From Roseovarius sp. (lineage in GTDB: Bacteria > Pseudomonadota > Alphaproteobacteria > Rhodobacterales > Rhodobacteraceae), in NCBI GenBank assembly GCA_029212365.1, contig JARGOC010000021.1:1-55774 (forward strand): a stretch of DNA of 55,774 nt. Direction: 5' to 3'. The notes under the pieces are model-generated. The model saw only the letters and a list, made by a program, of their open reading frames with translations. It ran no database searches and was not told the DNA's origin. Positions 29,607 through 38,883 of this stretch are shown here, piece by piece; the first letter of the stretch is position 1; the number at the start of each line of letters is the position of its first letter. Made by a program: the position numbers and the translations under genes.

Positions 29607-30191
29607 CTATCGCGCTTTGCTTTCACCCCAGTCCGCCAGAGCCGCATTTTGCGTGGCCGCCGCCGAAACCGCGCTCAGGCTCAGCTCCGCATCCGACCCG
29701 GTATCTGCCTGCCCCGGTGTCTCAGCTCCGGTGGTGCGCAGCATTTCAATATTGCCAACAACCTGCGGCACCAGCGCCATGGTGGCAGCAATGGATTGCT
29801 GAAATTGCTGCCCTTTGAACTGATGGCGTGCACCAAAATAGAACGACACGATCGCCCCCAACAGCCACCACAGCGGCTCTGGAACCAACGCAATGCCTTG
29901 CATGCGCTCAGCAAACCAACTGGGGCTGATCATCGCCGCCACAAACAATGCCAATGTCCCCAAGGCCAAAGCCGGGCGTGGGATGCGGTTTATACCGTCC
30001 ATGATCCGGTCAAACTTGCCCCGATCAGGCAGGCCAAATTCCTGGCCATATTGCGCCAAGACTTTGCCGGTCAGGTCGGCTTCTCGGGCGGCACCGGCCT
30101 CGGCATTTTCACGCCAGACCTGAGCAGTTTCCACAATTGCATTACGGCCATTGCCAAAGACAAGGCCAAGGATGTTTTCGATCAGGCCCAT
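29607..30191 (-). CDS. Holin-family membrane protein (3TM holin type)
   Basis: A 194-residue protein: a charged N-terminal part (MGLIENILGLVFGNGRNAIVETAQVWRENAEAGAARE), two clear hydrophobic segments (about residues 74-92, ALALGTLALFVAAMISPSW; and 108-128, EPLWWLLGAIVSFYFGARHQF), then a hydrophilic tail. It resembles the 3TM-type phage holins that sit next to endolysins. The ATG at 30191 is chosen; it overlaps the endolysin stop by 10 bp, a phage-like coupling. It would let the muramidase reach the wall. Lies inside the ccmE-ccmF operon. Confidence 0.78.
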   Translation of the reverse strand: MGLIENILGLVFGNGRNAIVETAQVWRENAEAGAAREADLTGKVLAQYGQEFGLPDRGKFDRIMDGINRIPRPALALGTLALFVAAMISPSWFAERMQGIALVPEPLWWLLGAIVSFYFGARHQFKGQQFQQSIAATMALVPQVVGNIEMLRTTGAETPGQADTGSDAELSLSAVSAAATQNAALADWGESKAR

Positions 30192-30793
30192 TTTGCAGTC
30201 CTTTCGCGGAATTGGGTGTTGGTCAGGTGATAGCGCGGCGATAGAAATTCCTCGGCGCGTTTGATCCAACCGCCTTTGCCACCCTTGCGGGTGCGGGCGT
30301 ATTTGCGGCTGGCTGGGCGGCCATCGGCCAATCGGAAATAATAGTTACGCCGGGCAATGCCGTAGGCATCCGAGATATACTCAGGGGCCAGACTGGCGGC
30401 CTTGGCAGCGGCAGCCGCAGTTTGCGGGCCAATCACCCCGTCCACATCCACGGTCTGATGCATGTCGCGCAACAACCGTTGCAGGATTTTCACAGCATTC
30501 CCTCCGGCGTTGACGTACATATCAAAAACCGATGGCTGCAAGGCCTTGGGTAAGGTGGCGATGCGGGGTCGATGAAAGTAATGCGTGACAAAGATGTCTT
30601 CGGCCTGCGCGCGGCTGAGACGGCGCACATCAGCCACATCCACATCGCCGTCACGATCCAGATCCAACCCCAGACGGCGCATTGTGTGGATGGTGACACC
30701 AAAATTGGTGGCCCCGCCCGGATCATCGGGATCATTCACAAAGCCGCCCTCTCGGGCAACGATTTCTCGGGCGATTTCAGTGACAGATTTCAT
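30182..30793 (-). CDS. Holin-associated N-acetylmuramidase (GH108 endolysin type)
   Basis: A 203-residue peptidoglycan hydrolase. The GH108 catalytic Glu is in IVAREGGFVNDPDDPGGATNFGVT (about residue 15); ADVRRLSRAQAEDIFVTHYFHRPRI follows, and a peptidoglycan-binding segment near VDVDGVIGPQTAAAAAKAA. No signal peptide is visible, as for holin-dependent endolysins. It is directly coupled to the holin gene. No other phage genes are nearby. The pair resembles the gene-transfer-agent lysis genes of Rhodobacter capsulatus, which lie apart from the structural cluster. Confidence 0.87.
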   Translation of the reverse strand: MKSVTEIAREIVAREGGFVNDPDDPGGATNFGVTIHTMRRLGLDLDRDGDVDVADVRRLSRAQAEDIFVTHYFHRPRIATLPKALQPSVFDMYVNAGGNAVKILQRLLRDMHQTVDVDGVIGPQTAAAAAKAASLAPEYISDAYGIARRNYYFRLADGRPASRKYARTRKGGKGGWIKRAEEFLSPRYHLTNTQFRERTAKWA

Positions 30794-30851
30794 GCAGCTC
30801 TCCCCTTGGGCTTAGCGGGGTGAGGCTGCAATTTATTGGTTAACGTATGGC

Positions 30852-31298
30852 TTACTGAGCGTCCGGGTCCTGATAGACACCCTGCTCTTTCAGCGCATCC
30901 ACCACTTCTTTGGGCATATAGCTTTCGTCATGCTTGGCCAGAATTTCAGTGGCGGTGAACATTTCTCCGTCAAACGTGCCTGTGCCAATCATACCCTGAC
31001 CTTCCCCAAACAGATCAGGCAGCACACCGTGGTAAACCACCGCAACCGTGGCCCCGCCGTCGGTGACGGCAAAATGTGTCGCCTCCCCCTCACCGCGCTT
31101 GAGAGAGCCCTCCTCAACCAGCCCACCAATGCGAAACACCTCGCTGGCCAAGGGCGGGCTGTCCATCACCTGAGAAGGTGAGCGGAAATAGTTGATCCCG
31201 TCACGCATCGCATAACCAATAAGCGCCGTCGCCACGATCAGCGCCACCGCCGAGATTGCAATAATTTGGATACGCCTTTGTTTTTTAAGCGATTTCAT
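30852..31298 (-). CDS. ccmE: Cytochrome c maturation heme chaperone CcmE
   Basis: A 148-residue periplasmic heme chaperone anchored by one N-terminal transmembrane helix (residues 10-30). The covalent heme-binding histidine is His123 in EILAKHDESYMPKEV. FRIGGLVEEGSLKRGEG is the typical start of the OB-fold domain. It follows argC by 8 bp and precedes the endolysin gene by 58 bp. Holo-CcmE passes heme to CcmF. Confidence 0.96.
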   Translation of the reverse strand: MKSLKKQRRIQIIAISAVALIVATALIGYAMRDGINYFRSPSQVMDSPPLASEVFRIGGLVEEGSLKRGEGEATHFAVTDGGATVAVVYHGVLPDLFGEGQGMIGTGTFDGEMFTATEILAKHDESYMPKEVVDALKEQGVYQDPDAQ

Positions 31299-31306
31299 CA
31301 GCTACC

Positions 31307-32335
31307 TCACGGGAACACAGGGGCCAACATCAACCCCATGGTTTCATCTTCACCTAGCATCAGATTGGCGTTTTGCAAGGCCTGCCCGGAGGAGCCTTTG
31401 GTCAGGTTATCAAGAGCAGCCACCACAATGGCGCGCCCCGCTATCCGGTCACCCACAACACCGATATGGCAAAAGTTAGAGCCGCGAATATGCCGCGTGC
31501 TGGGCGTTTCGCCGAAAGGCAGAACCTCAACAAAAGGTTCACTCGCATAGGCGTTGGCAAGGCTGTCATACACAGCTTGCGCATCGCCATGGACGTACCC
31601 GGTGGCCAAAATCCCGCGGTTGGCCGGCACCAGATGTGGGGTGAATTGAACCTGCACCACACGACCGGCAACCGCCGAGAACTCCTGATCAAATTCGCCC
31701 AGATGCCGGTGCGTGCCGCCCACTGCATAGGCGTGATACCCCTCAGACAACTCAGCATGCAGCAGGTTTTCCTTCAGGCTGCGCCCAGCCCCCGAGACAC
31801 CGCATTTCAGATCCAGAATGATGTTATCCAAATCAATCACACTATCGCCAATCAACGGCCGCAGTGCAAATTGCCCAGTCGCCGCATTGCACCCTGTGCC
31901 GGCAACCAGCCGGGCATTGCGAATGTCGTTACGGTAAAACTCGGTCAGCCCATACACCGCCTCTTTTTGCATCTCGATGGCAGCATGTGGATTGCCGTAC
32001 CATTTTTCATAGGCCCTCGGGTCACGCAGCCGGAAATCAGCCGACAGATCAACAACCTTAAGGGTTTTGGGCAGCGCCGAGATCACCTCTTGCGAGGTTT
32101 TATGCGGCAAGGCGCAGAAACACAAATCAATGGATGAAAAATCAATCTCATTGATCTTCACCATATCGGGCAGATCGAGGTGACGCAGATGCGGAAACAC
32201 CTGCGCCATGCTTTGCCCGGCCTTGGAATTGGCCCCGAGGGCGGTGATTTTCATTGTCGGATGGGTGGCAATCAGCCGGACAAGCTCGGCCCCGGTATAG
32301 CCAGAGGCACCAAGAATGGCGATGGAATGGGTCAT
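31307..32335 (-). CDS. argC: N-acetyl-gamma-glutamyl-phosphate reductase
   Basis: The third step of arginine synthesis: NADPH-dependent reduction of N-acetylglutamyl phosphate to the semialdehyde. The 342-residue protein has the Rossmann start [22 protein letters not shown], the active-site Cys in [19 protein letters not shown], and [16 protein letters not shown] in the substrate domain. It is the type 1 (longer) form. It sits at the head of the ccm genes, 108 bp after murI, and may be cotranscribed with ccmE. Confidence 0.96.
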   Translation of the reverse strand: MTHSIAILGASGYTGAELVRLIATHPTMKITALGANSKAGQSMAQVFPHLRHLDLPDMVKINEIDFSSIDLCFCALPHKTSQEVISALPKTLKVVDLSADFRLRDPRAYEKWYGNPHAAIEMQKEAVYGLTEFYRNDIRNARLVAGTGCNAATGQFALRPLIGDSVIDLDNIILDLKCGVSGAGRSLKENLLHAELSEGYHAYAVGGTHRHLGEFDQEFSAVAGRVVQVQFTPHLVPANRGILATGYVHGDAQAVYDSLANAYASEPFVEVLPFGETPSTRHIRGSNFCHIGVVGDRIAGRAIVVAALDNLTKGSSGQALQNANLMLGEDETMGLMLAPVFP

Positions 32336-32443
32336 GTCATATCTCTTTGTCAGAGGGTTAATGGCGTGTAAGCGGAAATGCGCAGCTCTGCAATGCGACC
32401 GGGTGGCTCATCCTCCTTTGCGGGAGGTCTCGCGCGGGCGCAA

Positions 32444-33256
32444 TCAGGCGGTCTCGAAGGAGATGCTTCGTCGCAAAAACTGTACCGCGCGGTCTGACAC
32501 ACGGCGTGGATCACCTGTGGTCAGGTATTTTGATGCATCTCCAGCCCCCAACATATTGGGGTGGCGAGTGAGATAATCTGACAGGCTCTCGGCCACCAGA
32601 TTGGCTTGGGAATACACGGTTACATCCTCGCCCAGTGCCGCTTGAAATGCCTCTTGCATCAGGGGGTAATGGGTGCAGCCCAATATGGCCGCCTGCGGTT
32701 TGGGCATTTTGCGTTTCAACGCATCCACATGGCTACGCACCAAGGACTCAGCCAGGATCATGTCACCTTCCTCAATGGCATCAACGATACCACCACACGC
32801 CTGGCCTTCCACATCGACACCGATGGCTCGAAACGCCAGTTCACGTTGAAATGCCCGGCTGGACACCGTGGCAGGTGTTGCAAATAACGCCACATGTTTC
32901 ACCGCCACTTCACGCGGTGGCGAATTGTCGCCCCATTGCCGTTCGGTCAGGGCCTCGATCATTGGCACAAAAACACCCAGCACGCGTTTATCCGACGGTA
33001 CAAAGCTCTCTTGCATCCGCCTGAGGGCCGCCGCCGATGCGGTGTTGCACGCCAGTACAACCAGATCGCACCCCTCGGCCCAGAGCCGCTCAACGCCTGC
33101 ACAAGTCAGCCCATAAATATCATCTGAATCGCGCACACCATATGGCGCATGCGCGCTGTCGGCCATGTAAACAAAGGGGACATCGGGCAGCCGCGCCTGC
33201 ACTGCATCCAGTACGGTCAGGCCACCCAGCCCGCTGTCAAAAATTCCCACAGCCAT
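32444..33256 (-). CDS. murI: Glutamate racemase
   Basis: Makes D-glutamate for peptidoglycan from L-glutamate without a cofactor. The 270-residue protein has [14 protein letters not shown], the first catalytic Cys in [32 protein letters not shown], and the second catalytic Cys in [15 protein letters not shown]. Both cysteines are present, so the enzyme should be active. It starts 18 bp after the acyltransferase stop on the same strand. Confidence 0.95.
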   Translation of the reverse strand: MAVGIFDSGLGGLTVLDAVQARLPDVPFVYMADSAHAPYGVRDSDDIYGLTCAGVERLWAEGCDLVVLACNTASAAALRRMQESFVPSDKRVLGVFVPMIEALTERQWGDNSPPREVAVKHVALFATPATVSSRAFQRELAFRAIGVDVEGQACGGIVDAIEEGDMILAESLVRSHVDALKRKMPKPQAAILGCTHYPLMQEAFQAALGEDVTVYSQANLVAESLSDYLTRHPNMLGAGDASKYLTTGDPRRVSDRAVQFLRRSISFETA

Positions 33257-33274
33257 GTTTTGCGCCTTAGACCA

Positions 33275-34135
33275 TTATTCAAACTCAAAGCCGCGCGATC
33301 TGGGATCAACCGGCCTTGGAGACAGCTCATACGTCTTCACGCGCAGAAATTCCATAAGGGATTTGGCGTCTTTAGCCCGCGTGTCCAGTTGATCACGGCC
33401 AATCGGGTCACCGATGACCACGCGCACAGGCGTGTCCACCCGGTTGCGGAATTCCTTGATCAGCAGCCCCATCCGAAGGGTGAAATGCAAATGGCTGGCC
33501 AATTGGAACATTCTGCTGCAATGCCCATCAAAGAATATCGGTACGACCGTGGCCTCGGATTTGGCCACCATGCGCGCGGTAAAACTGCGCCAATCCGGGT
33601 CCATCGGCGGTGAAAACGGCGTGGCCGAGGTGCTGACAGTCCCGCCAGGAAAAACCCCGATTGCCCCATTCTGCGACAGATATCCAAGCGCGGTCTTACG
33701 GGTGGCCAAATTCAAGGCAATCGCGCTTTTGGACTGTGCAAAGCTGATCGGCAGGACCACTTTGTTCAGATCATCAGCCTTGCGAAAAACCTCATGCGCC
33801 AGAATGCGGAAATCGCCGCGCGTCTGGCTAAGGATATACCCCATTATTAACCCATCAAGAATACCGTAGGGATGATTGGCGATCAAAATCAACGGTTTAT
33901 CGCGCGGGATATTCGACAGGCAGCCCGCCATCACGTCCAGCGAAACCCCATAGCGATGCAGCATCACCTCCCAGAAATCACGGCCATTGGCCACGTCATC
34001 TTCATAGCCGCGCGCCCTTTTGATCAACCGGATGCGGCCGGTCAGATTCTCCATCGTGCGGATCATGGCCCGCCCGCCCCACGTCTGAGCCGAATGAGCG
34101 TAACTGATATCGCGGGCGATTTGACGGCTCGGCAT
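33275..34135 (-). CDS. Lysophospholipid acyltransferase family protein (PlsC-like)
   Basis: A 286-residue putative membrane-associated acyltransferase. The HX4D catalytic motif is in LILIANHPYGILDGLIMGYI (NHPYGILD, about residues 82-89), and the glycerolipid-type phosphate-binding motif is GVFPGGTVST. ARMVAKSEATVVPIFFDGHCSRMF matches the third block. It resembles lyso-lipid acyltransferases such as those of ornithine lipid or phosphatidic acid synthesis; the acceptor is unknown. The ATG at 34135 has GAAGGG upstream; an earlier in-frame ATG at 34183 is possible. Confidence 0.82.
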   Translation of the reverse strand: MPSRQIARDISYAHSAQTWGGRAMIRTMENLTGRIRLIKRARGYEDDVANGRDFWEVMLHRYGVSLDVMAGCLSNIPRDKPLILIANHPYGILDGLIMGYILSQTRGDFRILAHEVFRKADDLNKVVLPISFAQSKSAIALNLATRKTALGYLSQNGAIGVFPGGTVSTSATPFSPPMDPDWRSFTARMVAKSEATVVPIFFDGHCSRMFQLASHLHFTLRMGLLIKEFRNRVDTPVRVVIGDPIGRDQLDTRAKDAKSLMEFLRVKTYELSPRPVDPRSRGFEFE

Positions 34136-34216
34136 GCTGCAAATTCCCTTCGGGTCGCCAGAATGAGTCAATTCAGATCTCACCCTACTGACAAAAGATA
34201 AAGTTTTGTTAACAGC

Positions 34217-37200
34217 TTATTGCGCGGCTTTCGTCGTGACCTCGCCACCCTGCCGGATCACAACCAGCAATTCTTCGCGGCGTTTGGCGGCTTTGGCTTC
34301 ATTGGCTTGTTTGACAGGACCAAAGCCGCGAATTTGCAATGGCAATTGCGCCAATGCAACGATGGCGTCGCGGGTTGCATCGCTCAGCAAAGGCAAGACT
34401 TCGGCCATATCCGCCTCGTATTGGCGGATCAAGGCGCGCTCCATCTTGCGCTCAGCAGTGTAGCCAAACGGATCAAACGGCGTGCCCCGCAGACGTTTCA
34501 ATTTGGTCAACACCCGCAAGGGCCGTTCCAGCCAGGGGCCAAACTGCCGTTTGGCGGGGCGGCCATCCGGACCTTTGCCTGCCAACAACGGTGGCGCCAG
34601 ATGGAAGGACATTTTGAAATCCCCCTCAAACTCTGCCTTCGCCTTGTCACGGCTGGTCAACAGTAACCGGGCAACTTCGTATTCATCCTTGTATGACAAT
34701 AGCTTATGATAGCCTTTTGATGTGGCCTCCCGCACCTCGGCATCCTCTATCCGGGCCAACATCTTGCGATAGCGATTGACCAAGCCTTTGCCTTGGTAAG
34801 CGCGCAGGTGATCCTCTCGGAAGGTAATTTGATCAGCCGCGGACCTTGGTAACGTGACCACATTATGCACTGTCAGCTTAACGGCATCTTCAGGGTGCAG
34901 CACCGCCCAACGGCCAATTTCAAAGGCGCGCTGGTTGCGATTTACCGCAGCCCCGTTCAGATCAATCGCTTGCATGATGGCACTGTGGTTCAGCGGCACG
35001 AGGCCCTTTTGCCAGGCCGCTCCGAAAATCACCATGTTCGAGAAGATGGAATCGCCCAAGGCTGTCTTGGCCAGCTCGGTGGCATCAAACAAATGAACGG
35101 CGTCTTGCAGCCGCGCCTGCAGTGCCAGTTCCAGCCGGTCAAACGGCAGTTTGAAATCCGCATCACGCGTAAAATCACCGGTGATCACCTCGTGTGAATT
35201 CACCACCGCGCCTGTACGCCCCAGATGTGTTAATCCCAAGGTCTTCGCCCCAGCGCTCACCACCAGATCGCCACCGATCAGCGCATCGCATTCCCCCGTG
35301 GCAACGCGTATCGCACTGATATCATCCGGCTTTTCCGATAATCGGCAGTGGATTTGTACGGCACCACCCTTTTGAGCAAGCCCGGCCATTTCCATCATGC
35401 CGGCCCCCTTGCCATCCAGCTGTGCCGCCTGCGCCATGACAGCACCGATGGTCACAACACCCGTGCCGCCCACGCCAGTGATCACCACATTGAACGTACC
35501 ATCTATGGCAGGCAATTGCGGCATTGGCAGGTCTGGAAGTGTCAGTTCGCTTGCCTCTTCCTTGCGGATCTTTGCCCCTTCTAACGTCACAAATGAAGGG
35601 CAGAACCCTTTGACACAGGAAAAGTCCTTGTTGCAGCTGGATTGGTCAATCGCGCGTTTGAGGCCCAACTCAGTTTCCACCGGAACGATTGACACACAGT
35701 TCGATTGAACCCCGCAATCCCCGCACCCTTCGCAGACGTCAGTATTGATGAACACACGCTTATCAGGATCAGGAAACAGCCCTCGTTTACGACGGCGGCG
35801 TTTTTCAGCGGCACAGGTCTGAATATAGATGATGGCTGAGACACCCTCAATCTGTTCAAACCGTTCCTGCACGTCCATGAGATTAGAACGCTCAAACATA
35901 TCAATGCCTTGAGGAAATAACTTAAAGTCAACATCTTCCTTTTCGTCATAGACAACAGCCAGATGTTTCACCCCCATAGCCTTGAGCTCTGCCGCGATAC
36001 GCGGCGCATCAAGCCCGCCTTCATTGGCTTGCCCGCCCGTCATCGCAACAGCATCATTATAGAGAATTTTGTAGGTGATTGTCGTCTCAGCAGCCAAAGC
36101 CGCGCGAATGGCCTGAACGCCCGAATGGTTATACGTCCCGTCGCCCAGATTCTGGAACACATGCGTGCGGTTGGAAAATGGTGCCTCACCAATCCAGTTG
36201 GCCCCTTCGCCCCCCATATGGGTGAACCCGGTCGTTTCGCGGTCCATCCACTGCACCATATAGTGACAGCCAATTCCGGCATAGGCGCGCGCGCCCTCGG
36301 GCAGCTTGGTGGATGAGTTGTGCGGGCAGCCCGAACAGAAGTATGGCAGACGCGCAGCCAGTTCTTCGGCATTGTCTGCTTTTGCTGCATCATCAAGGGC
36401 TTGAAGCCCAGCCTTCATGCGGTCAGTACCACGGCCCTCTTCAATCAGAATACCGCCGAGCTTCTGTGCAATCCAGATCGGATCAAGTGCGCCACGGGTT
36501 GGAAACAGCTCTTCGCGGTGCAGACCACCAGCCCCGCCTTTGTACCAGCCGTACACACGGTAACGGTTGTCATCAAACAACGCTTCTTTGATCTGAATCT
36601 CGATCAGCTTGCGCTTTTCTTCGATCACCACAATCAGATCCAGCCCGTCGGCCCACTCCTGAAACCCCTTCATATCCAGCGGAAACACCTGCCCCACTTT
36701 ATAGGTTGTAATGCCCAGGCGTTCGGCTTCGGCCTCGTCGATGCCCAGCAAGGACATGGCGTGCACCAGATCGAGCCAGTTTTTACCCGCCGAGACAAAG
36801 CCGATCTTGGCACCGGGCTTGCCGACCATGCGCTTGTCCATTTTGTTGGCATGGCTGAATTCTTCGGCCGCAAAGCGTTTATAGTCGATGATCCGGGTTT
36901 CCTGTGCGTGCGGCGTGTCGCCCAGGCGAATGTTCAGCCCGTCTTGGGGCATATCAAACTCAGGAATCACCAGCTGCATCCGGTCGGGATGGCCATCAAC
37001 CACCGCGGTGGCCTCAACCGTATCCTTCATCGTCTTCAGCCCCACCCAAAGGCCAGAAAACCGTGATAAAGCATAGCCATAGATACCATAGTCAATGATC
37101 TCTTGCACGCCCGCCGGGGACACCACGGGCATATAGGCATCGACCAGCGCCCATTCAGATTGGTGCAACACGGTTGAACTTTCGCCGGTGTGGTCATCGC

Positions 37201-37633
37201 CCATCGCCATCAGCACGCCGCCATGTTTGGACGTGCCCGCCATATTTGCGTGGCGCATCACATCGCCCGAACGGTCCACCCCCGGACCCTTGCCATACCA
37301 CAGACCAAAAACGCCGTCATATTTGCCCTCACCGCGCAATTCGGCCTGCTGACTACCCCAAAGAGCGGTCGCCGCAAGGTCTTCGTTCAAACCTTCTTCA
37401 AAGCGGATGTTTGCCTCAGTCAGCTGCTTTTCAGCCCGGCGCATCTGCATATCCACCGCCCCCAACGGCGAGCCGCGATAGCCGGTGCAATAGCCGGCCG
37501 TGTTCAGCCCAGCGGCCTTGTCACGTGCCGCCTGCATCAACATCAAACGCACCAATGCTTGTGTGCCGTTCAACAGAACCGGCGATTTGGCCAGATCAAA
37601 ACGGTCATTGAGTGAAATCTGTGGCTTGCTCAT
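34217..37633 (-). CDS. Fused indolepyruvate ferredoxin oxidoreductase (IorA-IorB type)
   Basis: A 1138-residue enzyme that oxidatively decarboxylates aryl- or branched-chain 2-oxo acids to acyl-CoA, reducing ferredoxin. The N-terminal half carries the alpha domain (GYCTGYRGSPLGAVDMQM) and the thiamine-diphosphate domain (FCSGCPHNSSTKLPEGARAYAGIGCHYM, NDAVAMTGGQANEGGLDAPRI). A ferredoxin-like 4Fe-4S stretch follows (CEGCGDCGVQSNC ... CNKDFSCVKGFCPSF), then the gamma domain (VVITGVGGTGVVTIGAVMAQAAQLDGKG) and a long C-terminal extension. Proteobacteria often have this single-chain form in place of separate IorA and IorB. It is divergent from a LysR gene. Confidence 0.93.
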   Translation of the reverse strand: MSKPQISLNDRFDLAKSPVLLNGTQALVRLMLMQAARDKAAGLNTAGYCTGYRGSPLGAVDMQMRRAEKQLTEANIRFEEGLNEDLAATALWGSQQAELRGEGKYDGVFGLWYGKGPGVDRSGDVMRHANMAGTSKHGGVLMAMGDDHTGESSTVLHQSEWALVDAYMPVVSPAGVQEIIDYGIYGYALSRFSGLWVGLKTMKDTVEATAVVDGHPDRMQLVIPEFDMPQDGLNIRLGDTPHAQETRIIDYKRFAAEEFSHANKMDKRMVGKPGAKIGFVSAGKNWLDLVHAMSLLGIDEAEAERLGITTYKVGQVFPLDMKGFQEWADGLDLIVVIEEKRKLIEIQIKEALFDDNRYRVYGWYKGGAGGLHREELFPTRGALDPIWIAQKLGGILIEEGRGTDRMKAGLQALDDAAKADNAEELAARLPYFCSGCPHNSSTKLPEGARAYAGIGCHYMVQWMDRETTGFTHMGGEGANWIGEAPFSNRTHVFQNLGDGTYNHSGVQAIRAALAAETTITYKILYNDAVAMTGGQANEGGLDAPRIAAELKAMGVKHLAVVYDEKEDVDFKLFPQGIDMFERSNLMDVQERFEQIEGVSAIIYIQTCAAEKRRRRKRGLFPDPDKRVFINTDVCEGCGDCGVQSNCVSIVPVETELGLKRAIDQSSCNKDFSCVKGFCPSFVTLEGAKIRKEEASELTLPDLPMPQLPAIDGTFNVVITGVGGTGVVTIGAVMAQAAQLDGKGAGMMEMAGLAQKGGAVQIHCRLSEKPDDISAIRVATGECDALIGGDLVVSAGAKTLGLTHLGRTGAVVNSHEVITGDFTRDADFKLPFDRLELALQARLQDAVHLFDATELAKTALGDSIFSNMVIFGAAWQKGLVPLNHSAIMQAIDLNGAAVNRNQRAFEIGRWAVLHPEDAVKLTVHNVVTLPRSAADQITFREDHLRAYQGKGLVNRYRKMLARIEDAEVREATSKGYHKLLSYKDEYEVARLLLTSRDKAKAEFEGDFKMSFHLAPPLLAGKGPDGRPAKRQFGPWLERPLRVLTKLKRLRGTPFDPFGYTAERKMERALIRQYEADMAEVLPLLSDATRDAIVALAQLPLQIRGFGPVKQANEAKAAKRREELLVVIRQGGEVTTKAAQ

Positions 37634-37681
37634 TGCGTGCTCCCTGCTTCAGGTGTGCTCCACCGGAATATAACAGGATAA

Positions 37682-37702
37682 TAGGTCATATTTTCTGACC
37701 TA
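37682..37702. promoter_or_regulatory. Inverted repeat in the indolepyruvate oxidoreductase / LysR control region
   Basis: TAGGTCA-N7-TGACCTA, two perfect 7-bp arms, 48 bp upstream of the oxidoreductase start and 98 bp upstream of the LysR start. It contains the T-N11-A spacing (TCA-N7-TGA) typical of LysR-type binding sites, so it is the best candidate for the neighbouring regulator's operator. Confidence 0.6.
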
Positions 37703-37800
37703 CCAAGGAAAATCTGAGGAAAAGCCAAAGTTGGCAGGTGTATATTAGTCACAAGTTTGCTATTTCAAACTCAGCGCGAATTTTGACAGAAAGTTAGCCA

Positions 37801-38712
37801 ATGGATTGGGACAAGCTCAGGATATTTCATGCGGTGGCAGATGCAGGCAGCCTGACACATGCCGGTGACTCGCTGCATTTGTCGCAATCTGCGGTCTCAC
37901 GCCAGATAAGGGGCTTGGAAGAATCGCTGAATACCACCCTGTTTCACCGCCATGCCCGCGGCCTGATTCTGACCGAACAGGGCGAGCTGCTGTTTGACGC
38001 AACACGCGCCATGCTCAAACGCCTTGATGCCGCCACCGCGCGCATCCGCGATAGCGAAGAAGAGGTGTTTGGCGAATTGCGCGTCACCACCACCACCGGC
38101 TTTGGCACGCTCTGGTTGGCGCCTCGCCTGCCCCACCTCTATGACAAATTCCCAGACCTGAAGATTGATCTGATGCTGGAAGAACGCGTACTTGATCTGC
38201 CCATGCGCGAGGCCGATGTTGCGATCCGTATGAAAGAGCCAAGCCAAGCCGATCTGATCCGCAAGCGGCTGATGTCCATTCACATGGGGTTGTTTGCGCA
38301 TCCCGATTACCTAAAAGACAACCCGGCGCCTGCGTCTGTAAGAGATTTTCACCGCCATCGTCTGATCTGTCAGAATCCGCATTCCGCACAAGTTGGCGCA
38401 GGGGCCGATATGGTCAGCGAGCTGCTGGCCCATGAAATGCCCGCCATATTAACCGTCAACAATTACTTTGGGGTGCTTCAGGGCGTGTTGCATAATCTTG
38501 GGATCGGCGTGTTGCCAGATTACCTGACACAGGATTTTCCCGAACTGGTGCGCATTCTGCCCGAGGTGGAATCAAACGAGGTGCCAGTGTTCCTCGCCTA
38601 TCCCGAAGAACTGCGCCACTCCAAACGCATCGCCGCTTTCCGTGATTTCGTGCAGGATGAGATTATCTCCTACCGCAAACAGATGCGTGCTCAGGGCACC
38701 GTCAAACCCTGA
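37801..38712 (+). CDS. LysR-family transcriptional regulator
   Basis: A 303-residue regulator. The N-terminal winged helix-turn-helix is LRIFHAVADAGSLTHAGDSLHLSQSAVSRQIRGLEESLNTTLFHRHARGLILTEQGELL; a linker helix and a two-lobe effector domain follow (LRVTTTTGFGTLWLAPRLPHLYDKFPDLKIDLML, MREADVAIRMKEP, GVLQGVLHNLGIGVLPDYL). It is divergent from the indolepyruvate oxidoreductase gene, the usual arrangement for a LysR regulator and its target, with a dyad in between. The effector may be an aromatic or branched 2-oxo acid; that is inference. Confidence 0.9.
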   Translation: MDWDKLRIFHAVADAGSLTHAGDSLHLSQSAVSRQIRGLEESLNTTLFHRHARGLILTEQGELLFDATRAMLKRLDAATARIRDSEEEVFGELRVTTTTGFGTLWLAPRLPHLYDKFPDLKIDLMLEERVLDLPMREADVAIRMKEPSQADLIRKRLMSIHMGLFAHPDYLKDNPAPASVRDFHRHRLICQNPHSAQVGAGADMVSELLAHEMPAILTVNNYFGVLQGVLHNLGIGVLPDYLTQDFPELVRILPEVESNEVPVFLAYPEELRHSKRIAAFRDFVQDEIISYRKQMRAQGTVKP

Positions 38713-38830
38713 CAAAGAAGCCATGCAGCACATGCATATCGGAAATGCTGCACCTGCGACATTCTATCTCTTGAACGATTCTAATTCGTAACTTAATTCC
38801 ACCCATGACGATGACGACGAAAGTGGTCAT
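38702..38830 (-). CDS. Possible small protein or leader-type peptide, 42 residues
   Basis: Three in-frame ATGs follow a strong Shine-Dalgarno (GGGAGGT, 38837-38843); the third, at 38830, is ideally spaced. The product starts MTTFVVIVMGGIKLRIRIVQEIECRRC and ends on a TGA inside the opposite-strand LysR stop region. A hydrophobic T/V/I-rich start recalls leader peptides, but no gene lies downstream on this strand. It is preceded by the hairpin that acts as the LysR terminator on the other strand. I do not recognise a family. The case rests mainly on the ribosome binding site. Confidence 0.35.
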   Translation of the reverse strand: MTTFVVIVMGGIKLRIRIVQEIECRRCSISDMHVLHGFFVRV

Positions 38831-38854
38831 CATCATACCTCCCTGTTGGACTTC

Positions 38855-38883
38855 GGCCGAGCTTAATGCTCGGCCTTTTTTTT
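38855..38883 (+). terminator. Rho-independent terminator after the LysR gene
   Basis: GGCCGAGC, loop TTAAT, GGCTCGGCC-type return arm (GCTCGGCC), followed by eight T residues. It is strong on the plus strand, 142 bp after the LysR stop. The distance leaves room for a small transcript between 38713 and the hairpin. Confidence 0.88.

Noticed and set aside
30794..30851. CtrA site (TTAA-N7-TTAA) before the endolysin gene
   Set aside because: Only one TTAA half is present with a poor partner seven bases away; not enough to claim a site.
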